Positions 1-7,735 of a DNA stretch of 10,853 nucleotides are shown here, one piece after another (position 1 is the first letter of the stretch; each line of letters opens with the position of its first letter). A program made the translations under genes and the position numbers. The notes beneath the pieces were generated by a model. It did no database searches, was not told the origin of the DNA, and worked only from the letters and a program-made list of their open reading frames with translations. Source of the stretch: Fragilaria radians (taxonomy: Eukaryota; Bacillariophyta; Fragilariophyceae; Fragilariales; Fragilariaceae); the NCBI GenBank assembly GCA_900642245.1, contig CAAAJI010000155.1, positions 107,517-118,369 on the forward strand, given 5' to 3'.

Positions 1-477
1 TAATAACCAATCTTCCTCCCAACTGTGGATACAATTTAAAAGCCGAACAGATTCCCAGTCTCAATCATGGACAATTGACACAAGATTAACTCTGAACTAC
101 AACGAGCAAGATATAATCAGTACATTGTTTAATAATCTGCCACACCAAGGAAACAAACTCCCACTTAATGTTTCCCAAGTTAGAGCTGCATTCTTCAAAA
201 TCCTTCGCTATATAAATCTTAACAATTCCAAAAGCAAGTTACCACTACTTACTTACATCAATAGACAGTAGATGTTCAATGAATGCCCTCATCATCAAAT
301 TTCCTCTTCTGTCTTCTCTTCAATCACATCTGAACGTTTAGGTAATGCTACCGTTCCCAACAGGATATCCTTGATCCCAAAATGTTTAGCCTTTGCTAAA
401 AGCTTTTCTCTCCAAGTAGGCCATTCTTCCTTCTTTCCAGAGAAAGTAGATACCCAAATAGCACAAAAATCAGACAT
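1..477 (-). pseudogene. gag (fragment): Ty1/copia-type Gag remnant, runs off the window edge
   Basis: This is a decayed Gag (capsid-region) reading frame of a copia LTR retrotransposon, which in an intact element would form the particle packaging the element RNA. From an ATG at 477-475 the frame is open for about 60 codons and contains FSGKKEEWPTWREKLLAKAK and then KDILLG, the W-x-x-W and K-D-(I/L)-L-L-G pattern I associate with diatom copia Gags. It stops at 297-295. The homology carries on in other frames: HLLSIDV near 270, AFGIVK near 220 and NAALTWET near 190, so at least two frameshifts and several stops have accumulated. The same block (LSID...VK...) recurs at 8375 and 10575, which supports the family call. 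The 3' part lies beyond base 1. No LTR or primer-binding site could be recognised upstream. Family recognition is from motif memory, not a search. Confidence 0.7.
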
Positions 478-500
478 CTCAAGACAACAATTAGTCAAAC

Positions 501-2297
501 AAGAGTCAATTATATAAAAGACTGCTAGCCAAAAAGGAGAGGTTTCATGTACATACCTAATGTTTAATTGCTATAGAATACCTTTTCACACTAAATTGTA
601 ATAGCAAAAATACATTTAAGACTATTGCTAAAATTCGTTGATTCTTTTTGCTGTTCTCACATTGCCAAATACTTATCACCAAAACCTAAATCCATAATTC
701 AACTATAAAACATTGGAGATACTCTCCAGTAGATTTTCTTCCAAAAGAAACAGCATATGCAATTGCATAAAATATGCTCTTCTCTTTTAACAAATTTCCC
801 ACAACTAACCTTAAAGATCTGTTTCCGTCGATTGTAGCTTTGCAGAAAAGTGGTTGAGAGTTCTGTCACCACTATTATGATGGATATTATTATCATCTAA
901 AAGGCGATATTTGAACTGTGTTATTTCCCTGGCAAAATCCACTCTTTCTAGGCTCTTGAAGCCGTAACATGATACTACATTTTTTGCAGCATTTGATGAT
1001 ACATTCATTGCGCATTTTTGTGAATATCAAATCTTTCACTGATTATTGATGCTAAGTTTGGTAGAATGAGATCTTACCATGCTTTCTATTCATCATTGGC
1101 AATTTGATCATTCTACCTTCTTGTCATTCTGGAAAGGTCATTGATTCTTGTCAAGGCTGTTATCAATTCCTTTTATATTAATCCTGATGGACAAAATAAT
1201 GTTTATAGGTTTCTCATCTAGACGTTCTGCCTCATGTGTCTTCTTTTCTAATCCGACCCCTGTTTGGTTACTTTGAATGTCATCTTCGCTAGTGACTGTC
1301 CAATTTTCTATCATGTAGTTTTGTTTGATACTTCTTAAATCTTTTGTTATGATCTTTCTCTTAAACCTGTGTTTTTCATACTGGGTTCTAACCTCTTTAG
1401 GTTGCAATATGCTTCTTGCATAGTCTTTAAAATCATTTCTTATGGTACATATTCATTTCCACCCTTTGATGCTGTATTTCCTGTAAAATTGTTATTTTAA
1501 AGCAAATAATGGTTTGATATTTGTCTTAGCTGGTCTTTTTATTGAGGTTAATGCTGTATTTTTATTCTTTGTATTTAGGTATATTTGTATTTGGATATCT
1601 TTGAATTCAGTATTAACAGTATTTGAAAATAAAACTAAGGAATTAAATTTTTTGTTACATAAGCCTCAAGCCACTATCCTAATTGTGACTTTCTTTTTCT
1701 ATTGACTTGTTCCTTTAGCTCTGTAATATTTTCATCTTTCGTTGTTTGTCACATAGAGATCTTGGATGCTGAGGTACTTGGGTGCACATTTTCATTTGAG
1801 TAGTTGGCATGTGTAATCTCAGCTTCCTTGATGTCAAAAAGCATTATGGTCTTGATAGTTGTCCTTAGGAATGAAGACTATTGAGTAATCACCTTCCATG
1901 ATATGAGCAATTTCCGGTGAGGTTTCACATTTCCGTGTAGCTTCTGGGCCTAGATCTTGAACCCATTTGTCAATTACAACTTTCAACTCATTTGTCATAT
2001 GCTGAAACTCGCTTATAAAGCTAACTCCCTTGTCTACTTTTACTTTTTGTTGTATGTCACAAGATCATCATGGCTCTTTCTTGACGATTTTTGTGAAGCT
2101 TAAGTTGTGCAGCTTCTGATACAAACTTGATTATAATTGTCCATTTACTGATATTTGTATCCAATGCCTAGTTTACAGCTGTTTGGTAGGCTGCTTAATG
2201 AATTCCTTGCATTTGAAAGGGAATGAAATTTCCAGGTTTCTCTTTAAATGTCTGTCAACAAATGAGCCTTGTTGGCCTTTACTTCATTTCCTTAAAC
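501..2297. other. No recognisable gene; short minus-strand open stretches
   Basis: This 1.8-kb AT-rich stretch contains only short open frames. On the minus strand 1138-1407 is open for 89 codons from a TTG; it is rich in Lys, Glu and Gln and I do not recognise it. A second minus-strand frame, about 1690-1855, reads as roughly 55 codons with one stop and includes the charged, coil-like piece ENITELKEQVNRKRK. Minus-strand 811-1008 is a third, again unrecognised. Their shared strand with the frame at 2298-2744 could mean one long decayed coding region, but I cannot link them by any motif. No tRNA, rRNA, CRISPR or clear LTR was seen. Confidence 0.4.
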
Positions 2298-2744
2298 TCA
2301 ACTCTCAGTTAAAATTCCTTTGTTGTCATATGCCACTGTCATCAATCTGAGTTCGAAGGGCAGCCATTTCTGGTTTTTAAGAGGATATTTTATTTGGTTC
2401 GTGATCACCTTTGTGGCGCACTCAAGTGGCAAGACAGTAGAAAACACATCCTTGTTCCGCAAATGCTTGAAAACGCGGATTATGTTCTGTTGAAGAGACC
2501 CCATTACTTTTGCATCTTTCTTAAGGAGCCCGTAATTGTTGGTGCATCGAATCCGCTCAAGAATAGTCATGCTTTCATTAAAATGATTGTTGTATAAGGC
2601 AAGATCAGACAACGCTGCAATTAAAGATGCCATCAAAATTTATCCCGTGTTATTGATAACATTCAATTTGTTGTCATGATTAATTGCCATGAGATGGAGC
2701 TTCAAGTAATCATGCTTGCCTTCTTCGATATAATATTTGATCAT
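2298..2744 (-). pseudogene. Unrecognised reading frame with one internal stop
   Basis: One minus-strand frame runs from an ATG at 2744-2742 to a stop at 2300-2298, interrupted only by a TAA at 2642-2640. The part after the stop, from an ATG at 2633-2631, is 111 codons and is the longest open frame in the window outside the repeat gene. The residues look protein-like rather than random: a charged N-terminal part (MIKYYIEEGKHDYLKLHL), then LIAALSDLALYNNHFNESM, LLKKDAKVMGSLQQNIIRVF and KHLRNKDVF, suggesting amphipathic helices. I do not recognise the family. It sits just downstream, on the same strand, of the copia RT/RNase H remnant, so it may be flanking host coding sequence or part of another transposon. 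A spliced gene whose intron covers the TAA is also possible; no convincing splice sites were seen. Confidence 0.3.
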
Positions 2745-2899
2745 TCGTCAGTGGAGTTGCAGTAGACCAATAGTCATCAGCAGTCATCGTGTTGATTCTT
2801 CAAAATTGCAATAACGAAAGACGTACAGACTTAAACAACAATTTTCTAGGATGTATTACCCAATATTGATGTCATAACTTGATCAAGATTTAACGTGCT

Positions 2900-3840
2900 A
2901 TCCAATGCTATTCTCATTCTACCCTACTGTATGAGTGTAGTATTGACGCACATCTCCCAACGTCAATGTTGGTTCATGTGGTGTCATATCTAATGTCCAA
3001 AATATAAATATAAATTTCTAGTAAAAACTTTTAGCTATCTTTGATGCCACTAACTCTAATCTGTATATTGATTTTTCTACCGTCTTCTGCCTTTCAGATA
3101 CCCAACTAATTACTTTATTGTTTAACGGAACAAGAATACCTGTGATTGATCTCCAAGTGACCAAATCGTGTTCATAATTGGCATTGACAACAATGTCATT
3201 CTTACTTTTTGTTCCATTGAGTTAGAAAGGTCATTTGGGATTTCTTCTTCAGTGCCGGAATAAATTTCACCTAATTTACATGACCTTTGATAGGATAAGT
3301 AGAGTGATCCGGATATATAGAATCAAAAGTGATCTTCCGTTAGGAAAGCTCTTACAGAAAGTTAAGATTCTCTAAACAGCCTTTCTATATTTGCAATTTT
3401 GAGCTTACTCATATCATATCAAATCTTTTTGAAACAATTATCAAGACGCAACAATCAACCTTAGATCAATACTTAGCAGAGTCTTCTTCATGACATAGTG
3501 GTTAGTTATCTATTTCAGGATGATACCAGTCACTCTTTGGAGTCTTGATGGGTTAAAAATGTTTCGGAAAATATAGATCCACATTTCCACCTACATCATA
3601 TTCTGGGATGCCTATGTTCTTTAAGAGGTACATCTTATCTAAACCTTAATCACTACCATTGGACCCTTGCTCCAGATAAGAATATCATCCACATGCATGA
3701 CTAAACATTCATAACTTGATCACTTATCTATCATCCACAAATCTGAACCTTAGATATATTTTAGAATATCTTTGGCACACCTTAAAGGTTGAAAAGACAT
3801 CTTGGAACGGCAATTAAAGCAATAGGAAGATCACCAAGAA
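2900..3840 (-). pseudogene. pol (fragment): Ty1/copia reverse transcriptase-RNase H remnant
   Basis: This is the C-terminal half of a copia Pol polyprotein, which copies element RNA to DNA (RT) and degrades the RNA strand (RNase H). Reading down the minus strand across several frames: SSYECLVMHVDDILIWSKGP at 3719-3660 carries the RT catalytic V-D-D with both aspartates kept (VDDI at 3692-3681). LKNIGIPEYDVGGNVD follows, then KSDWYHPEIDN and later FCKSFPNGRSL and EEEIPNDL, the linker leading into RNase H. The best-kept piece is an open frame at 3221-3018 with LVTWRSITGILVPLNN, ISWVSERQKTVE and LELVASKIA. The first RNase H acidic residue appears as Asn (VNANYEHD where V-D-A is expected), while LTLGD near 2955 keeps the later Asp. 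Many stops and frameshifts make it clearly dead. No gag or integrase lies directly upstream on this strand, so the copy is 5'-truncated. Confidence 0.85.
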
Positions 3841-4448
3841 AATATTAGTTTTACTCTAGAAAAGTATTTTATTAGTCTCACAATTTACACAATTTAACAT
3901 TTATTGCATAATTTTAGTTATGAACCAATTTTTCTTTTCAGTTTATCAAGACCCAGACTCCATCAGTTACAGAGGTAAATACAAAGATAAAGCGCTTGTG
4001 TATGTGTGTGCTTGTTGTCATTGCATCAACACTTGTTTGTGTTTGTATTTATTGTCATTATATTATCAAAATCCTTTTGTGCTTGACTGCTAAAAAGGTC
4101 CTAATGATTAACTAACATGCTAGAGCGACAACTCCATAAAAAGACAAGAAACGCTTATAACATCATGGCGGCATAGCTACAGAAAAATAGAAAGTCGGGA
4201 ACCATTTTGTATCGCTCATGCCAGGCTTATCTGGCATTTAACCAAACGCATTTTGCGAGAGAAGTAAGAAAGTCCTAAAGACTTAGCCTAAAACACATTT
4301 TTGCTGGAGAAGCAAGAAACTCCTTCCCTAATGCTTTGTAAATCCAGGAATATAACAAGAAGAAAAATATCTTCTTTACCTACTTTTTGTCTACTTTAAT
4401 CTATCCTGTACATTCAGGCTAAGTCAGGCAAAAAATCAAGATTTTTAG
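3841..4448. other. Non-coding spacer between RT remnant and repeat gene
   Basis: No gene is supported here. Around 3985-4080 the plus strand is TG-rich with partial internal repetition. At 4218-4257 there are two adjacent hairpins. A loose direct repeat follows: CATTTTGCGAGAGAAGTAAG near 4249 and CATTTTTGCTGGAGAAGCAAG near 4293, about 44 bp apart. This interval is the 3' flank of the minus-strand repeat gene; no AATAAA-type signal was visible just past its stop at 4449. Confidence 0.5.
4218..4257. repeat. Two adjacent small hairpins
   Basis: ATGCCAG (4218-4224) pairs perfectly with CTGGCAT (4231-4237) across a 6-nt loop. Immediately after, CGCA (4247-4250) pairs with TGCG (4254-4257). The arrangement and the following CCAAAC-N-CATTT resemble the hairpin region at 9758-9790, so this may be a dispersed repeat or an LTR piece rather than a functional RNA structure. 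Confidence 0.4.
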
Positions 4449-4954
4449 TCAAAACAAGATGCTGAAGTTTATAAAGATGTTAGGTATAGAGTAGGGCAGT
4501 AAGTGTATTCCTTTATGGGGATAAATGATTGATACATATGTGGAAGGTTTGGGGATAAAGTTGGTAGAAAAGTAGGAGAAATCACTGTTCACTGCTGCCT
4601 TAATGGGTTGTCCTTTTGGTGATTTTGTTGGTGACCATGTTGGTGATTTTGGAAGAAGATTTGTTGGTGACTTTGTTGGTGATTTTGTTGGTGATTGTTT
4701 TGGTGGCATTGTTGGCAAACTTGTTGGTGAAATTGTTGGTGTACATTTTGTCAGATATTTTGTAGGTACAAATGTTGGCTCTGCTGTTGGATCTACAGTA
4801 GGCTCTGTAGTAGGTTCAGCAGTAGGCTCTGTTTTTGGCTCTGCAGTTGGCTCTGCAGTTGGCTTTGCAGTAGGTTCAGAGGTTGGCTCTGCAGTTGGCT
4901 CTAATGCTGGATCTGCAGTATGTTCAGCAGTTGGCTCTGGAATAGGTTGAGCAG
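4449..4954 (-). CDS. Out-of-frame C-terminal continuation of the PT-repeat protein
   Basis: This segment is in a different minus-strand frame from the main repeat ORF but plainly belongs to the same protein. It begins with the same E-P-T repeats (EPTAEHTADP, EPTAEPTSEPTAKPTAEPTA), which degrade into PTKYLTKCTPTISPTSLP. The composition then switches to the basic run QSPTKSPTKSPTNLLPKSPT, then WSPTKSPKGQP. The last 45 or so residues are non-repetitive and somewhat hydrophobic (YVSIIYPHKGIHLLPYSIPN) before a stop at 4451-4449. There is no independent start upstream of the repeats, so it is not a separate gene. If the one-base difference near 4960 is a sequencing error or is otherwise bypassed, the full protein would be about 903 residues with a lysine-rich tail. 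If the deletion is real, this is a disabled 3' end. Confidence 0.6.
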
Positions 4955-7159
4955 TTTCCTGGGAGTAGGCTCTGCAGTTGGCTCTACTGTGGGATCCTTA
5001 GTAGCTTTAGCAGTTGTCTCTGCAGTAGGTTCTGCAGTACATGCTGCAGTAGGCTTTGCTGTTGGCTCTGTAGTTGTCTCTGCAGTAGACTCTGTTGTTG
5101 GCTCTGCAGTTGGCTGTGCAGTAAGTTCAGCAGTAGGTTCTGCAGTGGGTGTAGCAGTTGGCTCTGAAGTTGGCAATACAGTTGGCTCTACTGTGGGATC
5201 TTCAGTAGGTTCTGCAGTTGGTTGTGCATTTGGCTTTGCACTAGGTTCAGCGGTTGGCTCTGCAGTAGGTTCAGCAGTTGGCTCTGGAGTAGGTTGAGCA
5301 GCTGGATTGGGATTAGGCTCTGCTGTTGGATCTACAGTAGGCTCTGTAGTAGGCTCTACTATAGAGTCTGCAGTAGGTTCAGCAGTAGGCTCTGTTGTTG
5401 GCACTGCAGCTGGGTTTGCAGTTTGCTGTGCTATAGATTCAGCAGTAGATTCTGCACTGGGTTTAGCACTTGGTTCTACTGTGGGATCTTTAGTAGGTTC
5501 TGCAGTTAGTTTGGCAGTTGGCTGTGCTGTAGGTTCAGCAGTAGGCTCTGTTGTTGGCTGTGCTGTAGGTTCAGCAGTAGGCTCTGTTGTTGGCTGTGCT
5601 GTAGGTTCAGCAGTACGTTTAGCAGTAGGTTGAGCAGTTGGGAGTGCAGTTGGCTCTACTATGGAATCTTCAGTAAGTTTTACAGTTGGTTCAGCAGTTA
5701 GCTCTGCCGTAGGTTCAGCAGTAGGTTCTGCAGTTGTCTCTACTGTTGGCTTTGCAGTAGGCTCAACAGTAGGTTCTGCAGTAAACTCTGGTATTGGCTC
5801 TACAGTTTGCTTTGCAGTTGACTGTGCTGTAGCTTCAGCAGCAGGTTCTGCAGTAGGTTTAGCAGTTGGCTCTGAAGTTGACACTACAGTTGGCTTTACT
5901 GTGAGACCTGTATTAGGTTTTACAGTTGGCTCTGCAGTACATTCTGTATTAGGTTCTGAAGTAGGCTCTGCCGTTGGATCTGCAGTAGGTTTAGAAGTTA
6001 GCTCTGCAGTAGGTTCAACAGTACATTCTGCAATAGACTCTGTTGTTGGCTCTGCAGTAGATTCTGCAGTAGGCTCTGTTGTTAGTTCTGCAGTTGACTG
6101 TGCAGTAGGTTCAGCAGCAGGCTCTATTGTTGGCTCAGCAGTTGGCTGTGCTGTATGTTCAACAGTAGGTTTAGCAGTTGGCACTATTGCTGGCTCTACT
6201 GTGGGATCTTCACTAGGTTCTGCATTTGGTTGTGAATTAGGCTCTGACATTGTATCTGCGGGATGTTTAGTGGTTGGCTCTGCAGTTGGCTCTACTGTGG
6301 GATCTGCAGTATGTTCAGCAGTTGGCTCTGCAGTTGGCTCTGAAGTTTGCACTGCAGTTGGCTCTGCAGTAGGTTCAGCAGTAGGCTCTGTTGTTGACTC
6401 TACAGTTGGCTCTACTACTATGGGATCTTTAGTAGGTTTTACAGGTGGTCCAGCAGTTGACTTTTCAGTAGGATCTGTAGAAGGATCTGAAGTAGTCTCT
6501 GCCCTTGGATCTACAAGATGTTTAGTGGTTGGCTCTGCAGTTGGCTCTACAGTGGGATCTGCAGGAGGCTCAGCAGTTGGCTCTGCAGTTGGCTCTACTG
6601 TGAGATCTTCAGTAGGTTCTGCATTTGGTTCAGCACTTGGCTCTGCAGTAGGATCTGTAGAAGGATCTGAAGTAGTCTCTGCCCTTGGATCTACAAGATA
6701 TTTAGTGGTTGGCTCTGCAGTTGGCTCTACAGTGGGATCTGCAGGAGGTTCAGCAGTTGGCTCTGCAGTTGGCTCTACTGTGAGATCTTCAGTAGGTTCT
6801 GCATTTGGTTCAGCACTTGGCTCTGCAGTTGGTTCCGCAGTAGGGCCTGTTGTAGGCACTGGTGTTGGCGTTGTAGTGGGCTTCGTCTTTTGGTCATTAC
6901 TTGGATAGGCAGTTAGTTCTGACGTTGATGAAGATGTAAGAGTATCTGCTGGTTGCCCAATGGGATAAGAAGAATTAGGGAAGTTTCCTTGGGATAGCGC
7001 TGGTCCTGATAGGTCTGTAGATGGAAACAATGTAGGAGAGCCGTCGATCGTGGCAGTCGCATCGACAGTAGGAGAAGTATATGTACTTGTTGTTGGTTCT
7101 AAATCCGCTATCGCACCACTTATGCAAAATGCAACGACATAAGCAATTTTGAGGTTCAT
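4901..7159 (-). CDS. Secreted acidic Pro-Thr (EPTA) repeat protein, mucin-like
   Basis: The 752-codon ORF starts at an ATG (7159-7157) that is well placed: it opens a good signal peptide, MNLK followed by a hydrophobic core and an A-I-A/D cleavage site after residue 18. Residues 19 to about 93 are Ser/Thr/Pro-rich and non-repetitive, with one N-glycosylation sequon (N62-S-S). From about residue 94 to 732 the chain is a degenerate tetrapeptide repeat E-P-T-A with E/D/K/Q, A/V/T and S/N variation, giving a strongly acidic chain dense in potential O-glycosylation sites and expected to be extended and disordered. It has no catalytic domain or transmembrane segment. Three cysteines (379, 407, 707) replace Pro in the repeats. 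The last 20 or so residues (RKLLNLFQSQLLNILQIQ) are not repeat-like and result from a frameshift. The PT-repeat type is common in diatom surface and extracellular proteins, so a cell-wall or mucilage role is likely but inferred. Confidence 0.85.
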   Translation of the reverse strand: MNLKIAYVVAFCISGAIADLEPTTSTYTSPTVDATATIDGSPTLFPSTDLSGPALSQGNFPNSSYPIGQPADTLTSSSTSELTAYPSNDQKTKPTTTPTPVPTTGPTAEPTAEPSAEPNAEPTEDLTVEPTAEPTAEPPADPTVEPTAEPTTKYLVDPRAETTSDPSTDPTAEPSAEPNAEPTEDLTVEPTAEPTAEPPADPTVEPTAEPTTKHLVDPRAETTSDPSTDPTEKSTAGPPVKPTKDPIVVEPTVESTTEPTAEPTAEPTAVQTSEPTAEPTAEHTADPTVEPTAEPTTKHPADTMSEPNSQPNAEPSEDPTVEPAIVPTAKPTVEHTAQPTAEPTIEPAAEPTAQSTAELTTEPTAESTAEPTTESIAECTVEPTAELTSKPTADPTAEPTSEPNTECTAEPTVKPNTGLTVKPTVVSTSEPTAKPTAEPAAEATAQSTAKQTVEPIPEFTAEPTVEPTAKPTVETTAEPTAEPTAELTAEPTVKLTEDSIVEPTALPTAQPTAKRTAEPTAQPTTEPTAEPTAQPTTEPTAEPTAQPTAKLTAEPTKDPTVEPSAKPSAESTAESIAQQTANPAAVPTTEPTAEPTADSIVEPTTEPTVDPTAEPNPNPAAQPTPEPTAEPTAEPTAEPSAKPNAQPTAEPTEDPTVEPTVLPTSEPTATPTAEPTAELTAQPTAEPTTESTAETTTEPTAKPTAACTAEPTAETTAKATKDPTVEPTAEPTPRKLLNLFQSQLLNILQIQH
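4955..4966 (-). other. One-base deletion (frameshift) in the repeat gene
   Basis: Two sister modules of the array can be aligned on the plus strand: 4933-4974 and 5280-5322. Both begin GGCTCTGG-R-TAGGTTGAGCAG and both end AGGCTCTG. Between these anchors the first has 12 bases (TTTCCTGGGAGT) and the second 13 (CTGGATTGGGATT). The missing base is what moves the frame from the main ORF into the one that continues the repeats to 4449. The offset between the exact 38-nt copies (4777 and 5316) is 539, one less than a multiple of 12, which agrees. No convincing -1 slippery heptamer was seen. Confidence 0.75.
5518..5615. repeat. 36-bp perfect tandem repeat inside the EPTA array
   Basis: A 36-bp unit beginning TTGGCTGTGCTGTAGGTTCA occurs at 5518-5553 and identically at 5554-5589, with a third partial copy of 26 nt at 5590-5615. 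On the coding strand each unit is three tetrapeptides (EPTAEPTAQPTT type). The perfect identity marks a recent block duplication. Confidence 0.9.
6466..6829. repeat. 180-bp tandem duplication in the repeat gene
   Basis: Copy 1 is 6466-6645 and copy 2 is 6646-6825, with identity running on to 6829. I count two mismatches: G/A at 6520/6700, which changes His to Tyr in the K-H/Y-L-V-D motif, and C/T at 6569/6749, which is silent. The unit encodes 60 residues (about 112-171 and 172-231), including the less repetitive LVDPRAETTSDPSTDPT marker that makes the duplication easy to see. The length is 15 x 12 bp, so it keeps both the frame and the repeat phase. Confidence 0.95.
7106..7159 (-). other. 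Signal peptide coding region
   Basis: Residues 1-18 have a short charged start (MNLK), an eleven-residue hydrophobic core (IAYVVAFCISG) and a small-residue A-x-A motif before Asp19. This fits secretion through the ER and fixes both the coding strand and the start codon of the repeat protein. Confidence 0.8.
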
Positions 7160-7210
7160 CTTTATCAGTCTCGAATAAGGATATGCCTCTAACTTCTGTT
7201 ATAATATCTG

Positions 7211-7216
7211 TTTATA
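7211..7216 (-). promoter_or_regulatory. TATA-like box upstream of the repeat gene
   Basis: The minus strand reads CCATATAAACAG here, with TATAAA about 52 nt upstream of the ATG at 7159. The position suits a core promoter with a short 5' leader. AT-rich DNA gives such matches by chance, so this is a candidate only. Confidence 0.35.
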
Positions 7217-7735
7217 TGGAGCGTTAGACCTCAATCGATAAGCTTTCAAATTTATTCTAGAGTAGTTCTTTGAATAGGACAAAAGTCGTTGCCGATAGGT
7301 TCAATGAGAATACAAAGGTATCAAGACAATTGCACGGGAACGTTTTGAGGTGTATGTCAAGATGGCGAATTGATCATCCGCGTGAAATTCAAGATCCGAT
7401 TCGAATCAAACATCCGCGTCCATTCTTGCATCCGCGTACAATCCATAGCCTGGATTTATATTGAATTCAGGTCGTATCATTTTTACTTCATTTTCATTCC
7501 AGTCCAGGATTTGTTTGGAACTCGGAGTAAACTCTAATCGAGATGCGTTGAGAAAGTCATTGGGGAAATATAACTCAATGACAACAAAACTAGCACTCAA
7601 AGGTAAGGCAATGAAGGAGTTACCAATTAAGTTTTCAAAGTTAAGGATGATTCACTAATTCGGAGTAAACAACGACAAAGATAACAGCAAAACTTGGCCC
7701 ATTAATTCATATGAAAAGCTGGAAGGTGCTCCTAA
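7217..7735. other. 5' flank of the repeat gene, no confident gene
   Basis: This stretch is less AT-rich than its surroundings near 7340-7450. It has overlapping short frames on both strands: plus 7270-7464 from a TTG, plus 7461-7658, and minus 7651-7406, which is open for about 81 codons without a convincing ATG. None resembles a family I know. The minus-strand frame includes VIELYFPNDFLNASRLEF and could be an old coding piece. The 9-mer cluster and palindrome at 7375-7437 lie here. Confidence 0.4.
7375..7437. promoter_or_regulatory. Three copies of CATCCGCGT plus a palindrome, 5' of the repeat gene
   Basis: The 9-mer CATCCGCGT occurs exactly at 7375-7383, 7411-7419 and 7429-7437. A perfect 10-bp palindrome GATTCGAATC lies between the first two at 7398-7407. 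The cluster is about 215-280 bp upstream of the repeat-gene start and is CG-rich within AT-rich DNA. This could be a transcription-factor binding cluster; no known factor is assigned. Confidence 0.35.

Larger units (their letters stand above)
4770..6880 (-). repeat. 12-bp-period coding minisatellite (EPTA array)
   Basis: About 2.1 kb is a degenerate array with a 12-bp unit, one E-P-T-A tetrapeptide per unit on the minus strand (plus strand roughly GTAGGTTCAGCA or GTTGGCTCTGCA). The period stays a multiple of three and indels are almost all multiples of 12 bp, which is what selection for an open frame would leave. Higher-order structure is visible: an EDPTVEP-type unit returns irregularly (for example plus-strand ACTGTGGGATC near 4986, 5188, 5479, 6198 and 6296), and there are larger tandem copies. 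A 38-nt segment at 4777-4814 recurs exactly at 5316-5353. These patterns point to growth by unequal crossing-over or replication slippage of multi-unit blocks. Confidence 0.9.

Noticed and set aside
3924..4115. 63-codon plus-strand frame with a Cys/Val/Leu-rich, membrane-like segment and splice-like edges
   Set aside because: The hydrophobic run comes from a TG-rich simple stretch, and there is no homology or convincing start.
4955..4975. Programmed -1 frameshift at the repeat-gene break
   Set aside because: No X-XXY-YYZ slippery heptamer is visible on the coding strand, and the sister module shows a plain one-base deletion.
4960..5045. Short intron explaining the frame change (acceptor-like TACTCCCAG on the minus strand)
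   Set aside because: The supposed intron would consist of normal in-phase E-P-T-A codons, and the only donors are weak GTs within repeat units. RNA-seq could still revive this.
4770..6880. CRISPR array or tandem DNA satellite
   Set aside because: The unit is 12 bp and contiguous with no spacers, and it is in frame inside a secreted protein gene.
4603..6908. Long plus-strand frames encoding Gly-Ser-Ala-Val repeats (up to 415 codons)
   Set aside because: They are the exact antisense of the E-P-T-A codons: a 12-bp unit without stops keeps several frames open on both strands. Only the minus strand has a signal peptide and a sensible non-repeat N-terminus.
7391..7420. tRNA T-arm-like TTCGAAT
   Set aside because: The flanking bases do not form a T-stem and no anticodon or acceptor arms are present; it is better read as a simple palindrome.
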